A stretch of DNA of 52,548 nt from positions 80,455-133,002 of the forward strand of contig PDHQ01000084.1 of NCBI GenBank assembly GCA_003339415.1, written 5' to 3'. The position numbers were made by a program, and so were the translations under genes. Positions 21,062-32,651 of the stretch are shown piece by piece. Each line of letters opens with the position of its first letter. The first letter of the stretch is position 1. The notes beneath the pieces were generated by a model that saw nothing but the letters and a program-made list of their open reading frames with translations, was not told where the DNA came from and did no database searches. This DNA comes from Ophiocordyceps camponoti-saundersi (nom. inval.). Lineage: Eukaryota > Ascomycota > Sordariomycetes > Hypocreales > Ophiocordycipitaceae.

Positions 21062-22404
21062 ATGGACCGAATCGCCGACCTCGTGCTTGCGGGTCAAGAC
21101 CAGAAGACGCGGTCCAAGATGAAGAAGGACGACGCAACGGCAGAGGCGACAGCGTCGCAGAGGCTGGCCGACGAGATGCGGCTGCGGCAGTTTACCGAGG
21201 ATGTGCTCGACTCGAGACAGGCCGAGCTGGAGCAGCAGGAGCTGGAGACGAAGAAGCTAAAGAAGAAGCTGGACTCGCTGCACAAGGAGTTAGCCGAGGC
21301 GCAACGACAGCTTATCGATGCTCGCAGTCAGTCCAAGCTGAAGGCCAAGCAGCTGCAAGACGCCAAAGACCATATATTCCGGCTGCAGCCGCGACGCAAG
21401 GATATTTCCGAGGCAGAGGCGCAGGAAGCCTATAAGAAGCTGTGCGGCAACGTGCAGCGATGGGTCGAAAACCGACTGCCGGCAGTGCTGGACGACCTGG
21501 AAGCCGGCCGGCTTCCCAACAGACCGGCTGGAGCGATGGCGGCGAGGTTCGCATCGTTGATCCGAGAGCCGGCGCGACGGTGTCTGAGCGCGCATCAGGC
21601 AGACGAGCACCATGTCATCGCCGTCATCATGTATTATCTATGGCTGGCCTTGTTTGCCAAGTCGTTCTACTGTCCTCTGGACGGCTCGTCCGATGACGCG
21701 ACCATGACATGGATCGACGAGTTAGAGAAGACCATGTCGCAGATGCCGAGAGGTGAAGCGACTCGCGCCCGAGTATACGGAGCAGACTGACGATACTTTC
21801 CCCAGAGCTTGCCCACTGCCGCGAGTGGAGGAGCGAGACGCTCACGGCGCTGACAAGCCAACCTCTCTTCCGTTCACGGCGGACGGCGTACATCAGTCTC
21901 GTGACCGAGGACCTCGCGTCTCTGCTCTCGGTGGTGGTCCCGCGAGCATCAGCGACCGAGCTGCAAGCTTCGGTACGGAGAGTCATGGTCGAGCCAGCAG
22001 CCGAGTTGGCGCACCGACTACAGCTGGCATCGAGCATATTCTCGCTCAAATGGCCCGCACGCAACGCCAGCAGCCGGCTCGAGGTCTACGAGTGCATCAA
22101 TCTGGCGAGCGGAGGCCTGGTCCTGGACGTGGGCGGAGCGATTACGGCACGACAGACCGTCACGTATCTATTCGACGTGGCGCCCGGACTGTTTGTCGAG
22201 AGGATCGAAGTTGGCAAAAAGGCGCCCTTGAAAGCTATCTACAGGCCCAACGTATTGGTGCACGCCGGGGGCGACGGCGAGGTGGCTCAGCGGCCAACGC
22301 TGATGAAATGGGTGTGCGAGAGCGCCAACGGCTCGCTGCCGCGGACGGCGCTGCCTCGGAGTAAGAATACCCGTGCTCTCCTTGTTCCTCCCTTCAAGCT
22401 CTGA
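21062..22404 (+). CDS. Unrecognised coiled-coil protein
   Basis: Exon 1 is 21062-21752; exon 2 starts at 21806 after a 53-nt intron (GTGAAG to CCCCAG). Read to TGA 22404 this gives 429 aa. Residues about 45-110 are a heptad-rich coiled coil (AELEQQELETKKLKKKLDSL), followed by a helical region with RLQPRRKDISEAEAQEAYKK and LCGNVQRWVENRLPAVLDDL. The C-terminal half is helical with no motif I know. A GTAAGA donor at 22361 could splice to 22410 and extend the frame to TAA 22564 (466 aa), adding a Gly/Arg-rich end, so the 3' end is unsettled. It resembles uncharacterised lineage-specific fungal proteins (from memory, unverified). It is divergent from the Hsp70-like gene and convergent with the GGCT-fold gene. 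Confidence 0.75.
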
Positions 22405-22613
22405 TGAAGGTACTGGCGGCCCTAGAATTCCCGGGACAGCTGCCGACGGGGCGGCGGAGGTGACGGGTAGAGCCCCTGGCCGAGAAGGGGGAAGAAGCGG
22501 CGGAGAGAGCGGGGGCCGATGGCGTTCTCACGGACGACGACTGCTCCCAACCGTCGGCGAGTAAGTCCTCGACGGTGATGACAAGCGGAAAATGACGGCG
22601 AGGACGGGGGTTC

Positions 22614-23285
22614 CTACGAATTATGGCTCGGCATGGCTCGGCGGCGAGGCTGTTGGTCAGGACGGAAGGCCACGAAGACGGGGCCAGTCCGGGCTGGAGA
22701 AGGCAGCTCACCAGTTCCAGTCCCGACAGAGGGCTCGGGAATAAAAGGGCGAATGAACTGTTGAATATAATCGTTATCGACGCCGAGGACGCGAGCATCA
22801 GCAATACCGAGGTTGAGACGGCGAACGTATTCATTCCGAGGAGCGCTGTCCTGAACGTGATCGAAGCTGATATAGGCCAGCATATCCGGCACCACATCCT
22901 GATGCGGCAGAGCTTCAGCGACGGGGGCGGCGCGACAGACGGCATCAGGACCGCCTTTTGCCACGATCCAAGAGACGGGGCGACGATACAGCGGAACCAG
23001 AGCGCGGTGTAAGAGTACAGAAATATGGCGTTTCTGATAGGCGTTTGTAGCGACGCCCTCGTAGAGATCGAGCCTCGCCTCGTCTGCAGCATCAATCTCA
23101 TAGACGAGGCCCTGAACAAGATGGCCCTGAGCAGCGACGATGTTGGCATAGCCGCGCTCGTTGATCTGCCAGCGATAATCCGGCAACTCGGCCCGGCCGA
23201 TGTAGCGACTATTAGGACAGCGACGCCTCATCTGGTCCATGTGCAGGTTACTCCCATAGGCGAAGTAATAACGACAAGAAGCCAT
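22614..23285 (-). CDS. Gamma-glutamylcyclotransferase-fold (GGCT/AIG2-like) protein
   Basis: A single exon encodes 223 aa with the GGCT fold. Enzymes of this fold cleave gamma-glutamyl amides or amines and release 5-oxoproline. The N-terminal YFAYGSNLHMDQMRRRC carries the YGSN loop that holds the substrate. The catalytic Glu is expected in ARLDLYEGV, the usual LD-x-x-EGV context, and the C-terminal APRNEYVRRLNLGIADARVL matches the family's closing segment. The last about 45 residues (Pro/Arg-rich) are outside the fold and probably disordered. No signal peptide is seen, so it is likely cytosolic. It is transcribed away from the amidoligase gene and its stop faces the coiled-coil gene about 210 bp away. 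Whether the substrate is gamma-glutamyl amino acid, glutathione, gamma-glutamyl amine or a peptide tag cannot be read. Confidence 0.9.
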   Translation of the reverse strand: MASCRYYFAYGSNLHMDQMRRRCPNSRYIGRAELPDYRWQINERGYANIVAAQGHLVQGLVYEIDAADEARLDLYEGVATNAYQKRHISVLLHRALVPLYRRPVSWIVAKGGPDAVCRAAPVAEALPHQDVVPDMLAYISFDHVQDSAPRNEYVRRLNLGIADARVLGVDNDYIQQFIRPFIPEPSVGTGTGELPSPARTGPVFVAFRPDQQPRRRAMPSHNS

Positions 23286-23851
23286 ATTGGGCCTGTGAGA
23301 AAAGGGGGGGGAGTGTGAAGAGGAGGTGGGCGTGTATGTACGTGGGCGTGTGAGAGCGGAGAGATGGGTGTGAGTTGTGTTGGGCAGCGATGAAGTTCAA
23401 AAAGAAAGGAGAAGAGAAGAAGACGAGGATGAAACCCGAGAGGAAGAGACGAAAAGCCAGATGAGAGGATGAGGCGGGGAGGGAGAAGGAAGAGGGGATG
23501 AAGGAGTCTGTCGGAATTGTCCGGGCTGAGGAGGATAAGAGTGAGGCTGCTGCTATTTTTGGGCAGCAAGCGTCAACTCGACTTTGGCCAACCAACCAAC
23601 CAACCAGAGAAGGCGACGGCGGTAAAGAGGAGGGTTTAAAGGGAAAGCAAGGAAGAAGAAAGGAAAGGAGTTGTTCTTCTTCTTCTTCTTCTTCTTCTTC
23701 TTCTTCTATATCTCTCTCTCTCTTTCTCTACTGTCTCTGTGTCTCTCAGTTTCAACTTCTCCCATCTCTCTCGCTCTGTCATACATCAAGTCTCACCCTC
23801 TCTTCCCAAACCAACCCAAACCCCTCTACAAAGACCATCCTCACAAAAGCA
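23286..23851. promoter_or_regulatory. Bidirectional 5' region between GGCT-fold and amidoligase genes
   Basis: These 566 bp separate two divergent start codons. The right half is a pyrimidine-rich leader typical of fungal core promoters, with (TTC)11 at about 23674-23706, then TCTC-rich sequence up to the amidoligase ATG. The left half is purine-rich on the + strand, i.e. pyrimidine-rich in the direction of the GGCT gene, so the region is roughly mirror-symmetric in composition. A short CAAC repeat (CCAACCAACCAACCAACCAG) lies near 23589-23608. Confidence 0.6.
23674..23706 (+). repeat. (TTC)11 microsatellite in the amidoligase leader
   Basis: A perfect TTC run in the pyrimidine-rich 5' region, about 150 bp before the start codon at 23852. 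Confidence 0.95.
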
Positions 23852-24879
23852 ATGGTCCGCCACTACAACTTCGGCATCGAAATCGAAGCCGTAGGCCGCC
23901 CCTACGGCGGAGGCAAAACCTTCTCCAACGTAGACTGGTACAGACAACTAGCCCAAAAGCTCGAAAACCGCGGCGTATCAGCCACCTACGACAACTGCAG
24001 CCAATACAGCAAGCATCCGGAATACTACGGCGGGAAGTGGTTCGTCACCCGCGACGGATCCCTCAAGAGGCCGCGGCCACTCGTCTGCATGGAGGTCGTA
24101 TCGCCTAGGCTGGACACGAAGCAGAAAGTAGGACGGATCCTGGCCGACTTTTGGGAAGCCATGCGCGTCCATTTCAGCCCGCAGAGGGATCTTTCTTGCG
24201 GAGGTCACGTTCACGTCACGCCTGTTAGTGCGAGGAATAAGTTCTCGCTCGGTAGCTTGAAGTCGATCGCCTTTGCTACCGTCGTCTATGAACAGTTCGT
24301 CGCTCAGGTTCTCGCCCCGGCTAGGAGGGAGAATCGGTATTGTCTTCCTAATGCTCAGAGTCCCGGTTCGGGTCTTCATCTTACCCTCGGAGACGCGCCT
24401 AGAACATTGGCCGTGTTGAATCGCGTCGCGGCTGGTATTCGCGCTTGTGTCGACGAGACGGCTCTGTACATGTATATGCAGGGAAACCGTTACGTGCTTT
24501 GGAACTTTCAGAACATCTTTCCTCATCCTAGGACTGGACGATGCTCTGGAACGGTTGAGTTTCGAGGCGGGAATCAGTTTCTTAACACGAGAGGGACGCT
24601 GGCTTGGGTTGCCTTTGTCTTGGGCTTCATCACTCTGGCTATCAAAGAGGTAAGTCTCCTTCTTGTGCTTGTTCTCCTTCTCCTAAACTTGTTCTCATCT
24701 TGACGTGTCAACAACAAAACCAGAATCTCTTAGAGAAGCTCAAAACCATCGTCTCACCAGATGAGCCAAACTTCCCGCACCGACTCGCCGAATGGTGGAC
24801 ACGCATCCGCCGAGCTGCTAAAAAGTCCAAGATGAGCCGCCACTTGCCAGACGAATATTGGCAGATGAGAACGCGGTAG
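23852..24879 (+). CDS. Putative amidoligase (Amidoligase_2, GS/GCS-like fold)
   Basis: Exons 23852-24649 and 24724-24879 (74-nt intron, GTAAGT donor) give 317 aa. The protein matches the Amidoligase_2 family, predicted ATP-dependent carboxylate-amine ligases with the glutamine synthetase/gamma-glutamylcysteine synthetase fold. Expected metal- and ATP-binding strands are visible: FGIEIEAVG at residues 6-14 (E-x-E), the SCGGHVHVTP strand in the middle, and GTVEFRGG (E-x-R) near residue 235. DGSLKRPRP and MEVVSPRL fit the conserved D-x-S and E-x-x-SP positions. No signal peptide or membrane span. The start is the first ATG after the pyrimidine-rich leader and directly precedes the first conserved strand. 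Head-to-head with a GGCT-fold gene, an enzyme type that breaks gamma-glutamyl bonds, and tail-to-tail with mccA (77 bp between stops). The biochemical substrate is unknown. Confidence 0.88.
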
Positions 24880-24956
24880 ACGAAAGGAATAGAACAGAAC
24901 GACAAAGGGGAGGGAAATATAAACAAGAACATCTTGTTCTCACCATCTAGATGAAA

Positions 24957-27262
24957 CTACTTCTCCTCCTTCTTCTCTTCCGCCTCCTCCTCCTCAAACA
25001 AGACGAGCACCGTCCCTGCCTTGCAGATATCCTACTCATCCGTCAGCAACAAGACTCTCCGTTTCAACCCTGAGAGAGTCAACATCACAGTAACAACTTA
25101 CCCCTTCTCTATGAGCCAACTTCTTTATCACACCGTCCTGCGGCGAGCGGATGACCGTCTCCATCTTCATCGACTCGATACTACCGTTCAACAACCCCTA
25201 ATCGTCAGTGTTTCCGCAAGATAGAGAGAAGAAACAAAACAAAGGGGGGAAAGAGACTCAAAACTCACACAACCAGAGGAGCTCCCTTCTTCACCTTCTC
25301 CCCCTCCTCAACCTCAATCTTCAAGACCTTACACGGCATCGGCGCCGCCACCGAAGCCGCCACCTCTTTGAGACCCAAAGCCTCGTCCAGCCACTTGGGC
25401 GGCACGAGAAGCAGTTCCGTCTTGACGCCATGCTGGAAAACAGCGATCCGCGTCTTTCCCCCGTCGTCGTCGCGCGGTACCACCGAGGAGAGGATACGCT
25501 CGGCAGGGAATCGGGTGGCGACGCTGACGACGGCGCCTTCTTCGATGATGCGCGGCGCGCTGGACAGGCCGACGAAGAGGCGCTCCTCGCCGTCACGACT
25601 GACGCGCACGTCGTACAGGCCGCGACCCGTCTGCGAAAGACGGACCTCTACCGGTGAGGCCTCATCTTCGTCTTCTTGTAGAACCAGCGACCGCTCGTAC
25701 GTCGACGCGTCGCCGAAGCCGAGACTCTCCCCGTGTGGCGCCGGCACAGCTCGATCCTCGCGGGCGACGAGGCCGAGAGCGGCCTGCACGAAGACCTCGT
25801 CCGACCCGGGCCGGCGCCGGAAGAGTTCGGGACGCCATCTGTCGACGAAGCCCGTGTCGACATCTCCGTCGATGAAAGCCTGCGTCTGACATACGCGCTT
25901 CAGGAACTCGACGTTGGTACTGACGCCGACAATCTCGAAACGGCCCAGGGCGGCTTCCAGTTTAGCAATGGCCTGCTCGCGAGTATCGCCTCGGACGATG
26001 AGCTTGGCGATCATGCCATCGTACGCTTCGGAGACGACGCTTCCCGTACCGAAGCCCCAGTCGAGCCGGACATCTGCATCGTTTTCGCCGCCGTCGGCCG
26101 CTGAGAGTAGCTTGGCGTGAATCAGCTTGCCCGAGTCCGGCATGAAGCCTTTGTCGGGATTCTCGGCGTACACGCGTGCCTCGATGGCCGAGCTGCCGAG
26201 TCGCCTCATCCGGTCCTCGACCTCCTCCTGGTTCAGCGGCAGCGTCTCGCCGGCCGCGATCCGAAACTGCCACTCCACAAGATCCAATCCCGTCACCATC
26301 TCCGTCACGGGATGCTCGACTTGAAGCCGGGTGTTCATCTCCATAAAGTAGAAGCGTCCGCTGTCCTTGTCAAGGATGAACTCGACCGTGCCGGCTCCGA
26401 CGTAGGACACCGCCGCCGCCGCCCGCCGCGCCTTGTCCCAGAGGTCAAGACGGGTGGCCTCGTCCAGATCTGGCGCAGGAGACTCCTCGAGCATCTTCTG
26501 ATGTCGTCGCTGAATGCTGCAGTCGCGCTCTCCCAGCGCCACCGTGTTACCCTGCTTGTCGGCAAAGACCTGGACCTCGACGTGCCGGGGCCGCACAATG
26601 TACTTTTCCACAAGCATCACCTCGCCTCCCTCACCAAAGGAAGCCCTAGCCTCGGCCCGAGCGCTCTTTAGCTGTCTCGCAAACTCATCCGCGCTCATGA
26701 CGATGCGCATACCCTTACCTCCACCTCCTCTGACACTCTTCAGCAGGACAGGAAAACCAATCTCCTCGGCGTGCCGCAGAAGCTGGTCCTCATTCTGCTC
26801 TGAGCCGTGATACCCCGGCACGCAGGGGACCTGAGCCGCCGTCATGATCTCCTTGCTGCGGGCCTTGTCACCCATGTCGGCCATGGCCGTAGCCGGCGGT
26901 CCGACGAAGACGATGCCCTCGTCCTCGCACCGGCGCGCAAACTGCGCATTCTCTGACAAGAAGCCGTATCCAGGGTGCAGCGCCTGGATCCCGTGTTGCT
27001 TGGCCAGCGCAATCATCTTATCGCCGTCGAGGTAACCGTTGGCCGGGCCGAGGCCGAGGGAGCGAAAGCCAGCCGAAGCGTGCCAAGAGTCGGCGTCGAC
27101 GTCTGTGTATACTGTCGTTGCGCGAATTCCCATCCTCTCTGCTGTCCGCTTGATTCGTAACGCGATCTCGCCGCGATTGGCGATGAGCACCGACCCGAGC
27201 GTCGAGCCATGCCGGAGCTGCAGCCATGGCGAGCGGAAGCCACGAGGTCGGACAGAGCGCAT
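24957..27262 (-). CDS. mccA: 3-methylcrotonyl-CoA carboxylase, biotin-containing alpha subunit
   Basis: Exons 25269-27262, 25102-25180 and 24957-25031 give 715 aa. This mitochondrial biotin enzyme subunit carboxylates 3-methylcrotonyl-CoA in leucine breakdown, together with a separate beta subunit. Domains in order: basic mitochondrial presequence (residues 1-20), biotin carboxylase N-domain (LGSVLIANRGEIALRI), ATP-grasp (KSVRGGGGKGMRIVM; MNTRLQVEHPVTEMVTGLDL), C-domain, a linker region, and the biotinyl domain (APMPCKVLKIEVEEGEKV) with the biotin-accepting Lys near residue 670 in ESMKMETV. A stand-alone alpha subunit with a single biotin domain fits MCC; acetyl- and pyruvate carboxylase are much longer. 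Intron 1 splits the biotin domain a few residues before the Lys. The C-terminus is a Glu/Lys-rich tail. Neither mccB nor isovaleryl-CoA dehydrogenase is nearby. Confidence 0.95.
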
Positions 27263-27607
27263 CGTGGCTTCAGGTGACAGAAGAGGAAGTGGCTTTGAAG
27301 CGAAGCCGTATCAGTGTATTCGTAAAGATCGGCGCCATCATCTATCCCTCGCGTCAGTCCAGCCAGCCGTTTGGGGGCGTCTCTGTCTCTGTCTAGCTCC
27401 TCGGCCCGCCGTAGGCCGCAGGTAACCGTCAGCTCGAAACGTCATCGTCTGCTGACTCAGCGCCTCACTCACATCCCGCTATCCCGAGACAGCCAATGCG
27501 CTTCGCGAACAGCCTCTAGCATCGTGAACAACGTCATCTCCATCTCAGCCTCTCTGTCCTCGCTGATCACTTCCTCTATCTTCTCTCCCAAAAGATTCTT
27601 CGCTGCT
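27263..27607. promoter_or_regulatory. Shared 5' region of mccA and the PNPOx-like gene
   Basis: 345 bp between two divergent start codons; must hold both promoters. CT-rich near the + strand gene (TCTGTCTCTG, CTTCTCTCCC). No specific site is evident. Confidence 0.5.
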
Positions 27608-28383
27608 ATGGAAAAGATACCCCTCAACTATGAGGCCTCCGAGGGCGACACCCACCGGCAAACCACCCACACTCTACCTCCTGAGGTGGTGCAATGCCTC
27701 GAGAATGCTAGATTCGTACGCATATGCCGTGTCCAAACGTGTTTACCCGCTGACCAGTTTCCCATCACCAGCTTCACCTTGCCACCTGCGTCGAAAACGT
27801 CCCGCACGTGTCTCTGATGAACTACACCTACCTGCCCTCCTCGCCGTACTCGAGCCGGCCGGTCATCGTCCTGACCACAAATCCTGCCTCGCGCAAGACA
27901 ACGAGCATCCTCGCAAACCCCAACGTCTCCTTACTCGTCCACGATTGTTTGTCTCTTTCTTCCCATCACTCTCATTAGGCAGGGCGAGCTGACGTTCCCC
28001 AATTAGGGGTTTCTCACCGCCCTCCAACGTCCGGTCGCCGTCCCTCCCGCGGCTCCCCTGTCCCCGAGCCTCGCTCCAACCTGGCAGCCCTCCTCCTTAA
28101 CCTCAACACCTCCGCCATATCAAGTATCAGCGCCACTATAAGCGGTGCCGCCAGAATAGCCCCCGAGGGCTCCGACCAGGAAAAGTTCTTCCTCGAGACA
28201 CATCTGGCCAACAACACGTTCGACGAAGGGGATGCGGCCTCCCGTCCGCAAAGCCATTTTGTAGCCGGCGAGGAGGTCAGCGTCATCATCGTTGATATCA
28301 AGGATGTTCGCATCAGCGATTGGAAGGGTACAGTCAGGGACTGGACATTGATACCAGAGTCGGGCGCCAACGGCGCCTCGTAA
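27608..28383 (+). CDS. PNPOx-like FMN-binding split-barrel protein
   Basis: Exons 27608-27715, 27772-27946 and 28007-28383 give 219 aa. It is a member of the pyridoxamine 5'-phosphate oxidase-like split-barrel group of small fungal proteins (yeast YLR456W/YPR172W type). After LPPEVVQCLENARF comes LHLATCVENVPHVSLMNYTY, the typical start of the barrel, and later VIVLTTNPASRKTTSILANP with NVSLLVHDW. These are the positions that contact FMN in related proteins. The third exon contains an Arg/Pro/Ser-rich insert and then QEKFFLETHLANNTF and ending helices. Most relatives have no proven activity, so a role in vitamin B6 synthesis is not claimed. The second intron has a weak GTTTGT donor and splits the Trp codon of VHDW. 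It is convergent with the transporter gene on its right. Confidence 0.85.
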
Positions 28384-28738
28384 TTGCTTCATCCTCAACT
28401 AGTGGAACTGAAGACGTTGCTTTTCCTCGCTATGTGCCAATCACGCAGCTCTATCGTACATTTTGCTTTGTCCATCCACACTGAGCCCGGCTGCGTGCTA
28501 CCGAAAGAAGAAAAAACAGACAAAAAAAAAAGACTTGGCCGCCGTCGAAATGAGTCGTCAGACGGCATTCTTCAGATTACCCAGTCCTGCGGCGTTCATG
28601 CAAATGCTATGCTCGAGACGATGATGTGTGACGTCTCCTTCAGTCTCAGCGCCATCCCGTAGCGTAGAAGAAAAGGGAAAACAAGTAGAAAATGACCTCT
28701 TTATGTTGTTGTCAGCATCCTCCGACAAACGTACCAAC
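28384..28738. other. Intergenic, convergent 3' ends
   Basis: 355 bp between the stops of the PNPOx-like gene (+) and the transporter gene (-). It has an A-rich tract (about 28508-28532), suitable for 3' ends. No gene seen. Confidence 0.5.
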
Positions 28739-30576
28739 TTATGGAACAGCCGCCCACTGCACAACCTCGAGAGCCATCATGACCAGCACTAGCGTCGAAG
28801 GTAGGATCCTAAAGATTGGACAGCTGTCAGCGTATCTTCAGTATGCAGTCAGCAAAAAGAAACAACGTACCATATGACGTAGCTCTGGAAGAGAATCCGG
28901 CCCATCGTCTTCTCGTACACGGCATTGATCTGGCAGATCTGAGCGAGCTGCAGCGCGCTGGGGGCGCCGGTGAGGAGGAAGCACACGACGATGAAGATGG
29001 GATCGTCGAGGATGCTGACGGGCAAGTATTTTGCCATGAGAGCCAGTATCGGGGCCATGGCGACTGTCGGTAGCACCATGCGGCTCAACAAGGAAGCCAC
29101 CAACAACTTGGTTCCGAACTGCTCCTCCTCGGGATCGTGGCTGTCGTCGCGCGCCATCGTGTTCCTCGCAAGGTTGGCGCCCAATACGACTAGGATGAGG
29201 GGTACGGCAACGCCACCGCTCGACTTGACCGCACTCGTGACACTGTTGCTGATGAACGACTCCTCCTCGAAGAAGAGCTTCTGAAGTGCGGGGATCGACG
29301 CCACTGTAATGGCGATGAGCATCGCCCACAGAGGCGGGTTCATGAACTCCCAGATGAAAAACGCCGCCTTTCTAGATGCCGTCACCAGCATGGACAAGGG
29401 TAAGCGGATAGGGGCCGGTATCCTCTCGCCCAGGGCGAAGAAGCAGCGAGATGCACGGGTTTGGAAGCATCGGATCCCGTTGGCAGCTGACGCCCTGAGA
29501 CGAGCCGAAACCCCGTAAGACTTGGCGATGGGCACGGCCCCGTCACCGTTGCTGCCGACACGAGGGAAGGCTAGCGTATGCGGCGCACTCCTGGGAGCAA
29601 CCTGGACACGAGGTGCGCCTGAGACATCTTGCGGTTTCTTTGGGGCGAACTCGTCGTCGCTGGAGTCGGCTGAGGCCCTCGAGGTGCCGCCAACCGGGGT
29701 CTGACCGTCTGGTACATACGTTCGAGAGTCGACACTATGGCGCTCCTCGTCGTCTTCCGTTTCCCCACCATCGAGGTCGTCGATGAGCCGCCGAGTTTCG
29801 TGCTCGCCCTGCGCCTCGCTGTAACGGCTCTCGCCTTCCTCTGCGACTTGCTGCTGGTACTCAGGGTACTTATCCTTGGGGGCAAGCAGAACATGGTACC
29901 CCCAGCTCCATCGAACCAGCTGGCCAAGCTGCTGAAAGATGAGAAGATAGAGAATGCCACGGGCGGCGACCTCGTCGTCATTGTCCCCTACAATGCGGTC
30001 CCAGTGAAGGCCCTTGATCGTCTGCGACAGAGATAGGACGAGAGAGATGGGCAACGAGTTGGAGTTGCCAAAGACTCCCATGGCAGTGACGAAATTGGAG
30101 GCTCGTCGGTTGAACCGAAAGGCTCTGGCCATGAGCGTCGAGACGATCCACGATATCAGAGTTTGAATGAAAAAGATTGCGGGGATGATGGCGAGTTCGG
30201 TCAGCTTCTCGGCGTTGAGCTGGGATGCCAGCTTTGTGAAGACTGCAAAAGGCCAGGTCAGCAAAATGGGAAAGGGACGAGACGGCGGAGAAAGAGGGAC
30301 CTTACTGAGGCATGGGGTAAATAGCATGACGTTGAGGTTGGCCAGGAATTTTTGCTTATCGGCGTCAAAGTGGCCGAGACGGGCTATGATGTAGCCCGGA
30401 AGACTGACGCAGACGACCTCAAGAACAGCCTCGAAGACGAGGAGACAGAGATGAGGGAGCGACGGATGGGCCGAGGGCTGCCCTTGGAGGACGGCCATAG
30501 GATAGTCGTAGGCATTTCGGGCGACGTGGGCTAGACGGTAGGAGACGGGCCCGACAAAGGAGTTGGCGGAATCCAT
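28739..30576 (-). CDS. Auxin-efflux-carrier (AEC) family membrane transporter
   Basis: Exons 30306-30576, 28871-30242 and 28739-28808 give 570 aa. The product belongs to the AEC/Mem_trans family, found in fungi as uncharacterised transporters of the plasma or internal membranes. The N-terminal half has about five hydrophobic helices, including HLCLLVFEAVLEVVCVSLPG, LAIIPAIFFIQTLISWIVST and the family signature FVTAMGVFGNSNSLPISLVL (N-S-N-S-L-P). A long hydrophilic loop of about 150 residues, rich in Asp, Glu and Ser (GGETEDDEERHSVDS), follows. The C-terminal half has further helices (FIWEFMNPPLWAMLIAITVA; GVAVPLILVVLGANLARNTM; FIVVCFLLTGAPSALQLAQI) and the last exon supplies a final helix. 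The split of two helix bundles around an acidic loop is usual for fungal members. The substrate is unknown. Confidence 0.92.
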
Positions 30577-32546
<1,970 letters not shown>

Positions 32547-32651
32547 TTTCTCTACCATCTGTCTGCGAATACGGCCCTATCGCATCGTCACGACACCGTC
32601 GCCCGCCATCGCTCATCTGCATCGACAGCACTTTTAGCCCCGTGGCTAGCC

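Noticed and set aside
26117..26671. 184-aa open frame on the + strand within mccA
   Set aside because: Antisense shadow of the ATP-grasp coding sequence.
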